From Candidatus Symbiothrix sp. (GTDB taxonomy: Bacteria; Bacteroidota; Bacteroidia; Bacteroidales; Azobacteroidaceae), in contig JAISUM010000128.1 of the NCBI GenBank assembly GCA_031272095.1, positions 1 through 40,781 on the forward strand: a stretch of DNA of 40,781 nucleotides, in the 5' to 3' direction. Made by a program: the position numbers and the translations under genes. The notes beneath the pieces were generated by a model. It was given only the letters and a program-made list of their open reading frames with translations. It did not search any database and was not told where the DNA came from. Position 1 is the first letter of the stretch; the number at the start of each line of letters is the position of its first letter. This document shows positions 34,173-40,781 of this stretch, piece by piece.

Positions 34173-35267
34173 ATGCTATCCGAAAAAACAAAATCACCTG
34201 TTCGTTTGATGTACGTCATTACCCAGTCGGAATTGGGTGGCGCACAGTCCGTCGTTCTCAATTTGGCAAATTATTTTGCAAGGCAGGCAGGCTACGAAGT
34301 GATGATCGTTTCGGGTCCGCCGGGTGATGCATGGAAAGATTTGGATGCGCGGATTCGGGTGCTTTACATCAAAGAATCGCGCAAGAAAATCGGCTTACAA
34401 GACATTGTCGTCTTCCTGAAAATGCTGCGTATCCGTTGGACATATCGCCCCGACGTTGTACATCTTCATTCGTCGAAAGCAGGATTGCTGGGACGTTTGG
34501 TTTTTCCGCGCAAACGGATTATATATACGGTGCATGGTTTCGATTCCGTCCGGCTGGCATTCCGCATTTTTCTGCCGTTGGAACAGCTGTTTCAAACATG
34601 GGCAAAATACATTGTCGGCGTCAGTCATTACGATGTGCAACAGATGACAAATGAAGGCATCCGCCGGACGATCTGCATTTACAATGGCATTCCCGATCCG
34701 ATGCAACAGCAGAGCAAATCGGCTGATATTCAAGATGTAACGAAACAATTAAAAGCGCTAAAACAAGCAGGCAAATTTATCGTTGCCACCATTGCGCGAT
34801 TCAGCAAGCAGAAGAAATTCGATTTGTTTTGCGAAATTGCAGCAGCGTATCCCGATGCGCTGTTTGTGTGGATTGGCAATCAAACGGCTCCGACCGGCGT
34901 TGTACCTGACAATGTGCTGTGTGCAGGCGAAGTGAAAGCCGCCTATCGTTTGTTGCCGCTGATCGATTTGTTCATTCTCACGTCGAATTACGAAGGTTTG
35001 CCGGTCTCGGTGATCGAGGCCTTGGCTTGCGGAAAGCCGGTTGTCGCGTCGAATGTGGGCGGTACGGACGAAATATTAGACGGACAAAACGGCTTTGTAT
35101 TGCCTAATCAAGCAAGCGCTTTCACCGAAAAAATCAAACAATATCAGACCGATCCGAGCCTTTACCGGCAATCATGTGAAGCAGCGCGAAACGCTTATCT
35201 TCACTATTTCACCATCGACCACATGTGCGAAGAATACGAAAAACTTTATTCAGTGATTAGTGGTTAG
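34173..35267 (+). CDS. Glycosyltransferase family 4
   Basis: 364 residues; start set at ATG 34173, 4 nt after the previous stop, since the longer frame overlaps the preceding gene. N-terminal ITQSELGGAQSVVLNLANYF, then DVVHLHSSKAGLLGRL, YTVHGFD, and C-terminal TSNYEGLPVSVIEALACGKPVVASNVGG. This N-terminal group is typical of EpsD/WcaL-like enzymes. The last five residues (SVISG) and the TAG come from the heptamer array; only 3 nt separate it from the end of the convergent GH28 gene. Last gene of the EPS locus. Confidence 0.9.
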   Translation: MLSEKTKSPVRLMYVITQSELGGAQSVVLNLANYFARQAGYEVMIVSGPPGDAWKDLDARIRVLYIKESRKKIGLQDIVVFLKMLRIRWTYRPDVVHLHSSKAGLLGRLVFPRKRIIYTVHGFDSVRLAFRIFLPLEQLFQTWAKYIVGVSHYDVQQMTNEGIRRTICIYNGIPDPMQQQSKSADIQDVTKQLKALKQAGKFIVATIARFSKQKKFDLFCEIAAAYPDALFVWIGNQTAPTGVVPDNVLCAGEVKAAYRLLPLIDLFILTSNYEGLPVSVIEALACGKPVVASNVGGTDEILDGQNGFVLPNQASAFTEKIKQYQTDPSLYRQSCEAARNAYLHYFTIDHMCEEYEKLYSVISG

Positions 35268-35287
35268 TGGTTAGTGGTTAGTGATTC
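35252..35287. repeat. GTGATTA-type heptamer array, copy 5, shared by two gene ends
   Basis: About five units (GTGATTA, then GTGGTTA three times, then GTGATT). It contains the plus-strand TAG of the glycosyltransferase (35265-35267) and the minus-strand TAA of the GH28 gene (35273-35271). Confidence 0.9.
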
Positions 35288-36593
35288 CGTTGATTTTCAC
35301 ATTGTTGAATATCAATTTTTGGATATTTTCGGTGTTTTCGGGCGGGATGGCTGTACGAATGTCCAAATTCTCAAACAAAAAATCCGATAGTTGATATTGC
35401 GGCGAACTATCCACATTAAAAAATGCATGGCAATCCAATCGGATGTTGCGCATCGTGATATGGCTGGCGTAAGACATCAAAAGCGCCGGGTGACCTTTTA
35501 GATCGAAAAATTGTGTCCAAGGTCTGATATAGAGCAGATTAACCGCATCGCCGCTAATGTCTTCCATCGTAATATATTCGTAATTTTGCGGCGTATCGGG
35601 ACGCATTTTCAACCAGAGCAACCGTTGCGCGTTGTTCACTTTGCAGCGACGCACGATGATATTGTAATTGTGAATTGACTCGCTGCCGCAGGTTAATACG
35701 CTGTGACAGAAGCCATAAACATTGTCTTCGATGACAATATTGCGGTTTTCACCATTGTTGTCGTCTTTGTCAGCAGTCGGTCCTTTGCCGCCTTTGAGAG
35801 CAACAGCGTCGTCATTCACCGACATATAGCAATTTTTGATCAAAACATTTTTGCAGGCGTCCAAATCTATCGCATCCGAACTGGGCGCTTTCACGGGCGC
35901 ATAGGGCGCAAAAATCGACACGCCGAGTATCTTCACGTTCTCACATTTATAGAGATGCATCGTCCAGAAAGGCGAATTTTCGAGCCTGACGCCCGACAGC
36001 TGCACGTCCTTACTGTTAGAAATATAAACCAAACGCGGGCGCATCTCGTCCATATTGGTACATTCGGGATTGACTTCGCGGCGCAACCAAAACGATTTCC
36101 AATAGCGCAGACCGTTGCCATTGATGACACCATCGCCCGAAATGGAAAAGCCATCGACGCGATCGGCATTGATCAGGGCGGCAAAATATTTCAAAGTTTG
36201 CCCTTCGATGCGGGTTTCAACAATCTTAAAATGGCTGATGTCGTCGCTGCCTTTCAGTGTTGCACCGCGTTCGAGATACAAATGGGTGCCGGGCTTAAAA
36301 AAGAGCGATCCGCTGAGATAAGTCCCTTTCGGAACGACAATCACCCCTCCCCCACTCTGATGCGCTCGGTCGATAACTGCCTGTATGCCATCGGTTTGAA
36401 GCAGCGTGCTGTCTTCGACGACGCCATAATCGCTGATCCGAAACAGTTTGCCGAAATCGTGAAGATCGGGCGTTTCGGTTTCTCGGAACCAGTCGGGAAT
36501 AGGCGTTCCGTCGGGAAAAACTTCGTCTGCAAAGAGATTGCCGGCGCAAAAACCGATGCTCAACAGCAAAATAAATCTGAATGGAAGATACAT
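35271..36593 (-). CDS. Glycoside hydrolase family 28 (polygalacturonase-like)
   Basis: 440 residues. Signal peptide 1-22 (ending NLFA), so exported, probably periplasmic; no lipobox and no T9SS domain. Right-handed beta-helix with GH28 catalytic motifs: SSDAIDLD with Asp240, NDDAVALKGG with Asp261 and Asp262, CHSVLTCGSES with His297, and WLKMRPD. The third motif lacks the usual GHG spelling but keeps the His and GSES. Likely hydrolyses galacturonic acid links in pectin or rhamnogalacturonan. It follows rhaM by 12 nt on the same strand. The final residues (ITNH) and stop are encoded by the heptamer array. Confidence 0.9.
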   Translation of the reverse strand: MYLPFRFILLLSIGFCAGNLFADEVFPDGTPIPDWFRETETPDLHDFGKLFRISDYGVVEDSTLLQTDGIQAVIDRAHQSGGGVIVVPKGTYLSGSLFFKPGTHLYLERGATLKGSDDISHFKIVETRIEGQTLKYFAALINADRVDGFSISGDGVINGNGLRYWKSFWLRREVNPECTNMDEMRPRLVYISNSKDVQLSGVRLENSPFWTMHLYKCENVKILGVSIFAPYAPVKAPSSDAIDLDACKNVLIKNCYMSVNDDAVALKGGKGPTADKDDNNGENRNIVIEDNVYGFCHSVLTCGSESIHNYNIIVRRCKVNNAQRLLWLKMRPDTPQNYEYITMEDISGDAVNLLYIRPWTQFFDLKGHPALLMSYASHITMRNIRLDCHAFFNVDSSPQYQLSDFLFENLDIRTAIPPENTENIQKLIFNNVKINGITNH

Positions 36594-36605
36594 ACGTTCA
36601 GGTTG

Positions 36606-36923
36606 TTACGCAAGATAAAACACTTCTTCCAAATACTTGGTTACAGGCGAGTTATCGGGATTGACTTCCATAATATCGCTCATATAATTCCACCATTTTT
36701 GTTGGATTTCGACGCTGCCAAGCTCCTGCGAAGAGACGCCTCCGCTTTGTTTTTGCACGCCGAAAAGCGTATTGGTTTCTTCGTCCAAAAAGATGGAATA
36801 ATCGCTGATGCCCGACTGTTTGATAAGCGCGGCTATTTCCGCCCAAATAGCGTCGTGTCGCTTGATGTATTCCTGTTTGCAGCCCTGTTTCAGCTTCATT
36901 TTGAAGGCGATTCTTTTTTCCAT
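36606..36923 (-). CDS. rhaM: L-rhamnose mutarotase
   Basis: 105 residues. Cytoplasmic enzyme that interconverts alpha- and beta-L-rhamnose. Matches RhaM: RIAFKMKLKQGCKQEYIKRHD with the catalytic His at about residue 23, YSIFLDEETNTLFGV, and KWWNYMSDIMEVNPDNSP near the end. Its pairing with GH28 points to rhamnogalacturonan use. Confidence 0.93.
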   Translation of the reverse strand: MEKRIAFKMKLKQGCKQEYIKRHDAIWAEIAALIKQSGISDYSIFLDEETNTLFGVQKQSGGVSSQELGSVEIQQKWWNYMSDIMEVNPDNSPVTKYLEEVFYLA

Positions 36924-36955
36924 GTGTCTATTTTTATTGATTAAATTTGAAAAGA

Positions 36956-36963
36956 CAAAAATA
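36956..36963 (-). promoter_or_regulatory. -7 box for rhaM-GH28
   Basis: TATTTTTG on the minus strand, 32 nt before the rhaM ATG. No TTTG -33 box at 19-21 nt. In A/T-rich DNA, so only moderate support. Confidence 0.4.
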
Positions 36964-37028
36964 GCGGATTCTTTTGAATAATAAGAAGAAAATCGTACAA
37001 ATAAATGGAAAATCGTACAATTTGGGGG

Positions 37029-38837
37029 TTAATCGGACAATTTGACCTGCATTTCGCAACGTGAGCAATCAAAATGCAGTTGCAAGCGATGTTTGGCAGT
37101 CGTCAGCCGGAGAGGTTCGTTCAGCGTTTTTGCAGTCTTTTGTTTCGGACAGGCGCCAAGTTGATAACGCAAACAATATTTGGTAAACATCAAAGTCTCG
37201 GCATCAGGCATTTTCAGCTCCATAGCGGGCGCAATGGTCTGTACGCCATGCCGACGATAAAATTCCTGCGCATAACGATTGGCAACATTCGCCGTAAAGT
37301 CCAAATTATCAGCCGGATAGAGATGATCGGAAGGCTGTGCCGCCCGCAAAGGACGAGGCAGCGCGATATTGCGCACCTGCATCAGACGTTCAATCGCCCG
37401 ACGACGCATTTCACCCAAGAGCGACGACGGCAGGAAGTAATTGTCAGACAATCGGTTAGCGCAGCCTGTCATCCGAAAAATCGTGGCGCCAAGTTTGGCT
37501 AATTGTTCCTGTATGTTCTGCGCCTGATTGTGTTTGGCGCGTTCTTTCTCGAAGACCGACGTAACCGTTACCGAATAGCCGTCAGCGTCGGTTGCCGTCA
37601 GTGAAAAGCCGAAATTATTTTCAGCCAACTGCCATTGCAAGCCGATTTTTCGTTCCGCCGACGATTTCGCTAATGTCCGTTCAAACTCGTGATCGTAATT
37701 GCGATAAAGCATCAGTCCTTTGTCTAATCGCAACTGTTCCGCCGGAAAAATTTTGCGCCCTTCCACGCGATTGACACGAAAACCGACCAAACCTTTATCG
37801 GTCATAAAACACAGCCCGTCGCCATTGTGGATCGGTTTGTTGCCTGCAACAGTGAAATATTTTCCCTGAATATCCGACAAACTGCCGACAAACTCACCGA
37901 TGGATTTCGGCGAATCGTGCGCCGCCATTTCACGATGACGATTTTGAAAAAAATAATCGGTAAAGCCGCGATTGAAACTTTTTTCGAGATTCGGTAAGAA
38001 AAAATGCGTTGTTTCACCGGACGAGGCAGCACGATATTCCGGTCGGCGGCTGAAAATTTTATCTAAACATTGCCGATAATATGCCGTAACATTTTTCACA
38101 TACGCCGTGTCTTTCAGCCGCCCTTCGATTTTCAACGAACTGACGCCTGCATCCAATAGCTGTTCCAACGATGCCGAGAGGTTCAAATCTTTCAGGGAAA
38201 GCAAATGTTTGTCCGACACCATCGTTTTTCCGGTGGCATCCGTCAGCGAATAGGGCAAACGACAAAATTGCGCACACTCGCCGCGATTGGCGCTCCGTCC
38301 GGCAAGCGCTTGACTGATAAAACATTGCCCGCTGAACGAGGTGCATAAGGCGCCATGTACGAAGACTTCCAAGTCCACAGACACTTGCCGGGCGATTTCG
38401 CCGATTTCGCGCAGGGACAATTCGCGTGCCAAGACGACACGGGCAAAACCTGCCTTTGCTAAAAAACTGACTTTTTCGAGGCTGCGATTATCGGTTTGCG
38501 TACTGGCATGCAAAGCCATCGGCGGCAGCGCCATTTGCAAGATCCCCATATCCTGAATGATCAGCGCATCGGCTCCGGCACGATAGAGTTGCCAAATCAT
38601 CGCCTCCGCTTCCGGCAGTTCCGCATCCGTCAATATAGTATTGAGCGTAACATAAATGCGAACATGAAAACGGTGAGCATAGTCCGTCAATCGCCAAATA
38701 TCTTCTATCGAATTGCCTGCTGCCGCACGAGCGCCGAATTTCGGAGCCCCGATATAGACCGCATCCGCACCATGCTCAATCGCCGCCAAAGCTGTTTCTA
38801 AATTTTTAGCGGGAGCCAAAAGCTCTATTTTTCGCAC
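37029..38837 (-). CDS. Peptidase U32-family protein
   Basis: About 602 residues from GTG 38837 (VRKIELLAPAKN). The ATG further upstream at 38903 lies inside metA; a TTG at 38846 overlapping the metA stop is an alternative. N-terminal LLAPAKNLETALAAIEHGADAVYIG is the U32 signature; a cysteine cluster in ALCTSFSGQCFISQ and ANRGECAQFCRLPY suits iron-sulfur binding. The middle and C-terminal parts include YCLRYQLGACPKQ and FDCSRCEM, also cysteine motifs. U32 proteins RlhA and TrhP of E. coli hydroxylate RNA cytidine or uridine, so a role in RNA modification is possible; true proteolysis is not established. Coupled to metA. Confidence 0.85.
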   Translation of the reverse strand: MRKIELLAPAKNLETALAAIEHGADAVYIGAPKFGARAAAGNSIEDIWRLTDYAHRFHVRIYVTLNTILTDAELPEAEAMIWQLYRAGADALIIQDMGILQMALPPMALHASTQTDNRSLEKVSFLAKAGFARVVLARELSLREIGEIARQVSVDLEVFVHGALCTSFSGQCFISQALAGRSANRGECAQFCRLPYSLTDATGKTMVSDKHLLSLKDLNLSASLEQLLDAGVSSLKIEGRLKDTAYVKNVTAYYRQCLDKIFSRRPEYRAASSGETTHFFLPNLEKSFNRGFTDYFFQNRHREMAAHDSPKSIGEFVGSLSDIQGKYFTVAGNKPIHNGDGLCFMTDKGLVGFRVNRVEGRKIFPAEQLRLDKGLMLYRNYDHEFERTLAKSSAERKIGLQWQLAENNFGFSLTATDADGYSVTVTSVFEKERAKHNQAQNIQEQLAKLGATIFRMTGCANRLSDNYFLPSSLLGEMRRRAIERLMQVRNIALPRPLRAAQPSDHLYPADNLDFTANVANRYAQEFYRRHGVQTIAPAMELKMPDAETLMFTKYCLRYQLGACPKQKTAKTLNEPLRLTTAKHRLQLHFDCSRCEMQVKLSD

Positions 38838-38842
38838 CCTTT

Positions 38843-39721
38843 TCAAGGCAAAACGTAATAATTCAACCAGTTGGAAAACAATAGATTGGCATGCGCCCGC
38901 CAACGCACGGAAATACCTTTATCAATGCAGTCATTTACGTAATAATTTTTGGGCATCGTGATAGACAAACCTTTGGACAGGTCGCGCATATATTCGTTGT
39001 GCAAGGTTTCCGGCGCATATTCCGAATGTCCGGTGATAAAAATATCGCGCCCTTTATCTGCCATCACAACATACACGCCCGACTCATCGGATTCGGAGAG
39101 CAACTGCAATTCGGGAATTTTCAGAATATCGGCGCTGCGGATTTCGGTATGCCGACTGTGTGGCGCAAAAAACACATCGTCAAAACCACGAAACAATGGA
39201 ACGCCTGCCTGATGGATATGATGCGGGAAAATGCCAAACATTTTTTGCGCCAAAGGATATTTCGGTACGCCGTAAAAATGGTACAGCGCTGCCTGCGCCG
39301 CCCAACAAATATAAAGCGTAGAACGAATCTGTCGATGCGCCCAATCGAAAATCTCGCAGAGTTCGTCCCAATAATGCACCTTTTCAAATGCCAACAGCTC
39401 CACCGGCGCTCCGGTAACGATCAGACCGTCATAATGTAGATGGCATACGTCCTCAAAGTTTTTGTAAAATGCCTGCAAATGCGATTCCGGCGTATTTTTG
39501 CTTATATGATTTTTGATTTTGATCAGATCTAACTGCATCGACAAAGGCGAGGCAGAGAGCAGGCGCACAAAATCGGTCTCAGTCGTTGGCTTGACCGGCA
39601 TCAGATTAAGCAAAGCAATCTTCAAAACAGGCGGCGACGACAAAGTAACATAGTCTATTTCAATATCTTCCTGTCGCAACAAGTTTATCGCAGGTAAATG
39701 AGGAGGCAAAAGTATAGCCAT
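38843..39721 (-). CDS. metA: Homoserine O-acyltransferase MetA, predicted acetyl-CoA type
   Basis: 292 residues. Acylates homoserine in methionine synthesis. MetA-type class I glutamine amidotransferase-like fold with catalytic Cys139 (ICWAAQ), His232 and Glu234 (GHSEYAPET), equal to Cys142, His235 and Glu237 of E. coli numbering. Residue 108 (TGAPVELL) is Glu, at the position where Glu selects acetyl-CoA and Gly selects succinyl-CoA (work on Bacillus MetA). So it is probably an O-acetyltransferase despite the MetA name. Own promoter; the stop is next to the start of the U32 gene. Confidence 0.93.
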   Translation of the reverse strand: MAILLPPHLPAINLLRQEDIEIDYVTLSSPPVLKIALLNLMPVKPTTETDFVRLLSASPLSMQLDLIKIKNHISKNTPESHLQAFYKNFEDVCHLHYDGLIVTGAPVELLAFEKVHYWDELCEIFDWAHRQIRSTLYICWAAQAALYHFYGVPKYPLAQKMFGIFPHHIHQAGVPLFRGFDDVFFAPHSRHTEIRSADILKIPELQLLSESDESGVYVVMADKGRDIFITGHSEYAPETLHNEYMRDLSKGLSITMPKNYYVNDCIDKGISVRWRAHANLLFSNWLNYYVLP

Positions 39722-39744
39722 TTGTATAGATTTTATTTTGCCCG

Positions 39745-39776
39745 CAAATTTACAACATTTCTTCTAATATGCCAAA
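39745..39776 (-). promoter_or_regulatory. Promoter of metA
   Basis: On the minus strand TTTG (-33) at 39776-39773 and TAAATTTG (-7) at 39752-39745, 20-nt spacer, 23 nt before the ATG. Confidence 0.65.
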
Positions 39777-39817
39777 CGTTTTTTGTCCTAACCGTGATTT
39801 TCTTGAAAAATTATTAC

Positions 39818-39825
39818 TACTTTTG
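39818..39825 (+). promoter_or_regulatory. -7 box for the metal-related operon
   Basis: TACTTTTG followed by CAG, 23 nt before the ATG at 39849; divergent from the metA promoter. Confidence 0.5.
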
Positions 39826-39848
39826 CAGTCTGAAAAATAATCATTGTT

Positions 39849-40271
39849 ATGGTGCAACAAATGCTTTCTATCGTTATGATGCTGTCCGTCAATATGCTGA
39901 TATTGACGCATGCGGTCATTCCGCACCACCATCATCACGGCATTCCGCATTTTGTGCTTTGCGAAAACCACGCAGAAGATGCGACGGATTGTTGCTGTCA
40001 TTCCGACCTCCCGACGGGAAACAATCATTGCCAATTGGAACAACCTCTTGATTTTTTCCTTGCGCAACACGACGACCACCATCATTGCGTCATCTGTTGT
40101 TTGCACCATACGCACTCACCTTTGTTACAGGCAGTTTTGCTGTCGTTTTCTTACGATCTGACCGCGCTCAAAACCCAAGAGCCTTTGCGGTTTCCACCTT
40201 ATTTAATAAGTTATACGGGCAATCTTCCGAGCGATGCTTGTGGTTTGCGCGCTCCCCCGTCCAAACTGTAA
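39849..40271 (+). CDS. Small Cys/His-rich protein upstream of an RND metal pump
   Basis: 140 residues. An N-terminal hydrophobic segment (LSIVMMLSVNMLIL) could be a signal peptide or anchor. The body is packed with likely metal ligands: five His at 26-30, Cys38, Cys48-50, His60-Cys61, His74, His77-79, Cys80, Cys83-84, His86-87 and His89. This pattern is like the small DUF6769-type proteins encoded ahead of CusA/CzcA pumps in Bacteroidetes. It may bind copper, zinc or cobalt-type ions in the periplasm and hand them to the pump. The gap to the pump gene is 94 nt. Confidence 0.75.
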   Translation: MVQQMLSIVMMLSVNMLILTHAVIPHHHHHGIPHFVLCENHAEDATDCCCHSDLPTGNNHCQLEQPLDFFLAQHDDHHHCVICCLHHTHSPLLQAVLLSFSYDLTALKTQEPLRFPPYLISYTGNLPSDACGLRAPPSKL

Positions 40272-40365
40272 TTTTTATGTTTGTTTCATTGTTTTGATTA
40301 TTATGACGCCAAATCATATTAATCAAAACAATCATACTAAAATCACAGTTCAGACAAAAATAATT

Positions 40366-40781
40366 ATGTTCGATAAAATAATCAAATTCTCGATAGAGAA
40401 CAAATTGATTATCGGCTTTCTGACATTGGCTTTGATTGTCTGGGGAACGGTTTCGGTAATCAACCTGCCGATTGATGCGCAACCCGACATCACCAACAAT
40501 CAGGTGCAGATAATCACGCAAGCCCCGACGCTTGGGGCGCAGGAGGTGGAACAGTTCATCACCACCCCGATTGAAATGGCTATGGCGAATATCCCCGACG
40601 TTACCGAACGCCGCAGTATCAGCCGTAGCGGAATATCCGTCATTACCATTGTTTTTAAAGAAGACGCGGATATTTATTGGGCGCGGCAGCAAATCAGCCA
40701 ACAACTGAAAGAAGCCGAAAGCCAAATCCCCGCCGGACTTGGCGAGCCGTCGCTTGCCCCGATTACTACCGGCTTGGGCGA
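40366..40781 (+). CDS. CusA/CzcA-family RND heavy-metal efflux transporter, 5' part
   Basis: The first 138 codons only; the gene continues past the window. Start at ATG 40366 gives the family's normal opening (MFDKIIKFSIENKLIIGF); an in-frame ATG at 40303 would add 21 polar residues. First membrane helix at about 13-32, then LPIDAQPDITNNQVQIITQAPTLGAQEVEQ, split across the characteristic NQVQI and TPIEMAM motifs of heavy-metal RND proteins. It would pump metal ions out of the periplasm with a CusB- and CusC-type partner, probably encoded further on. Confidence 0.92.
   Translation, partial: MFDKIIKFSIENKLIIGFLTLALIVWGTVSVINLPIDAQPDITNNQVQIITQAPTLGAQEVEQFITTPIEMAMANIPDVTERRSISRSGISVITIVFKEDADIYWARQQISQQLKEAESQIPAGLGEPSLAPITTGLG

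Noticed and set aside
38838..38903. ATG at 38903 as the start of the U32 protein
   Set aside because: It lies well inside metA and precedes the conserved N-terminus with non-family residues; GTG 38837 fits the family.
39924..39938. Five consecutive His codons as a vector-derived His tag
   Set aside because: It lies in a natural Cys/His-rich protein with many other metal ligands, so it is native.

Overview
The window looks like chromosomal DNA from a member of the Bacteroidetes, most likely the order Bacteroidales. The support is: -7 boxes of the TAnnTTTG type ahead of many genes (three also carry a TTTG -33 box 20 nt upstream); C-terminal type A sorting domains of the type IX secretion system (T9SS); a complete batABCDE-moxR aerotolerance operon; the DUF177-rpmF-fabH-era gene order; and a BY-kinase/Wza exopolysaccharide locus. 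I see no tRNA, rRNA, CRISPR array or intact insertion sequence.

Layout. 1-2840: the start of a secreted protein (minus strand), a T9SS-type metzincin protease and mannonate dehydratase uxuA (plus). 2843-6713 (minus): nrnA, and the DUF177-rpmF-fabH-era group. 6714-9420: a repeat-rich, decaying region with a small membrane-anchored protein, several palindromic elements and a broken beta-helix surface protein gene that keeps its promoter. 9363-18219 (minus): the moxR-DUF58-BatD-like-batA-batB-batC-batD-batE operon ending in a YigZ-family gene. 18398-21283 (plus): a large M16 zinc peptidase. 21528-35267 (plus): an exopolysaccharide locus. It opens with a T9SS cargo protein and a small protein with a C-terminal anchor, then Wza, Wzc/BY-kinase and an OmpA-family protein, then (after a hairpin) five glycosyltransferases and an EpsG-like polymerase. 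35271-36923 (minus): a GH28 pectinase and L-rhamnose mutarotase. 37029-39721 (minus): metA and a U32 peptidase-family protein. 39849-40781 (plus): a Cys/His-rich small protein and the start of a CusA/CzcA-type RND metal efflux pump.

How the genes work together. The EPS genes form one export and assembly system: Wza outer-membrane channel, Wzc regulator with a nine-fold Tyr-Gly tail, EpsG-like polymerase and glycosyltransferases. No Wzx flippase and no initiating phosphoglycosyl transferase is present, so these must lie elsewhere. The Bat genes encode a MoxR/VWA membrane complex linked to oxygen or stress tolerance. GH28, RhaM and UxuA fit use of pectin and rhamnogalacturonan sugars.

The most unusual signals are: (i) dispersed arrays of a GTGATTA-like heptamer that supply the stop codons of four genes, with an octamer array doing the same for uxuA; (ii) two unrelated small secreted proteins sharing a C-terminal PVGxGLL-hydrophobic-RK tail that looks like a sorting signal, one of them at the head of the EPS operon; and (iii) the Tyr-Gly repeat of the BY-kinase, held in varied synonymous codons. 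All functional statements come from reading the sequence; no database search was run.
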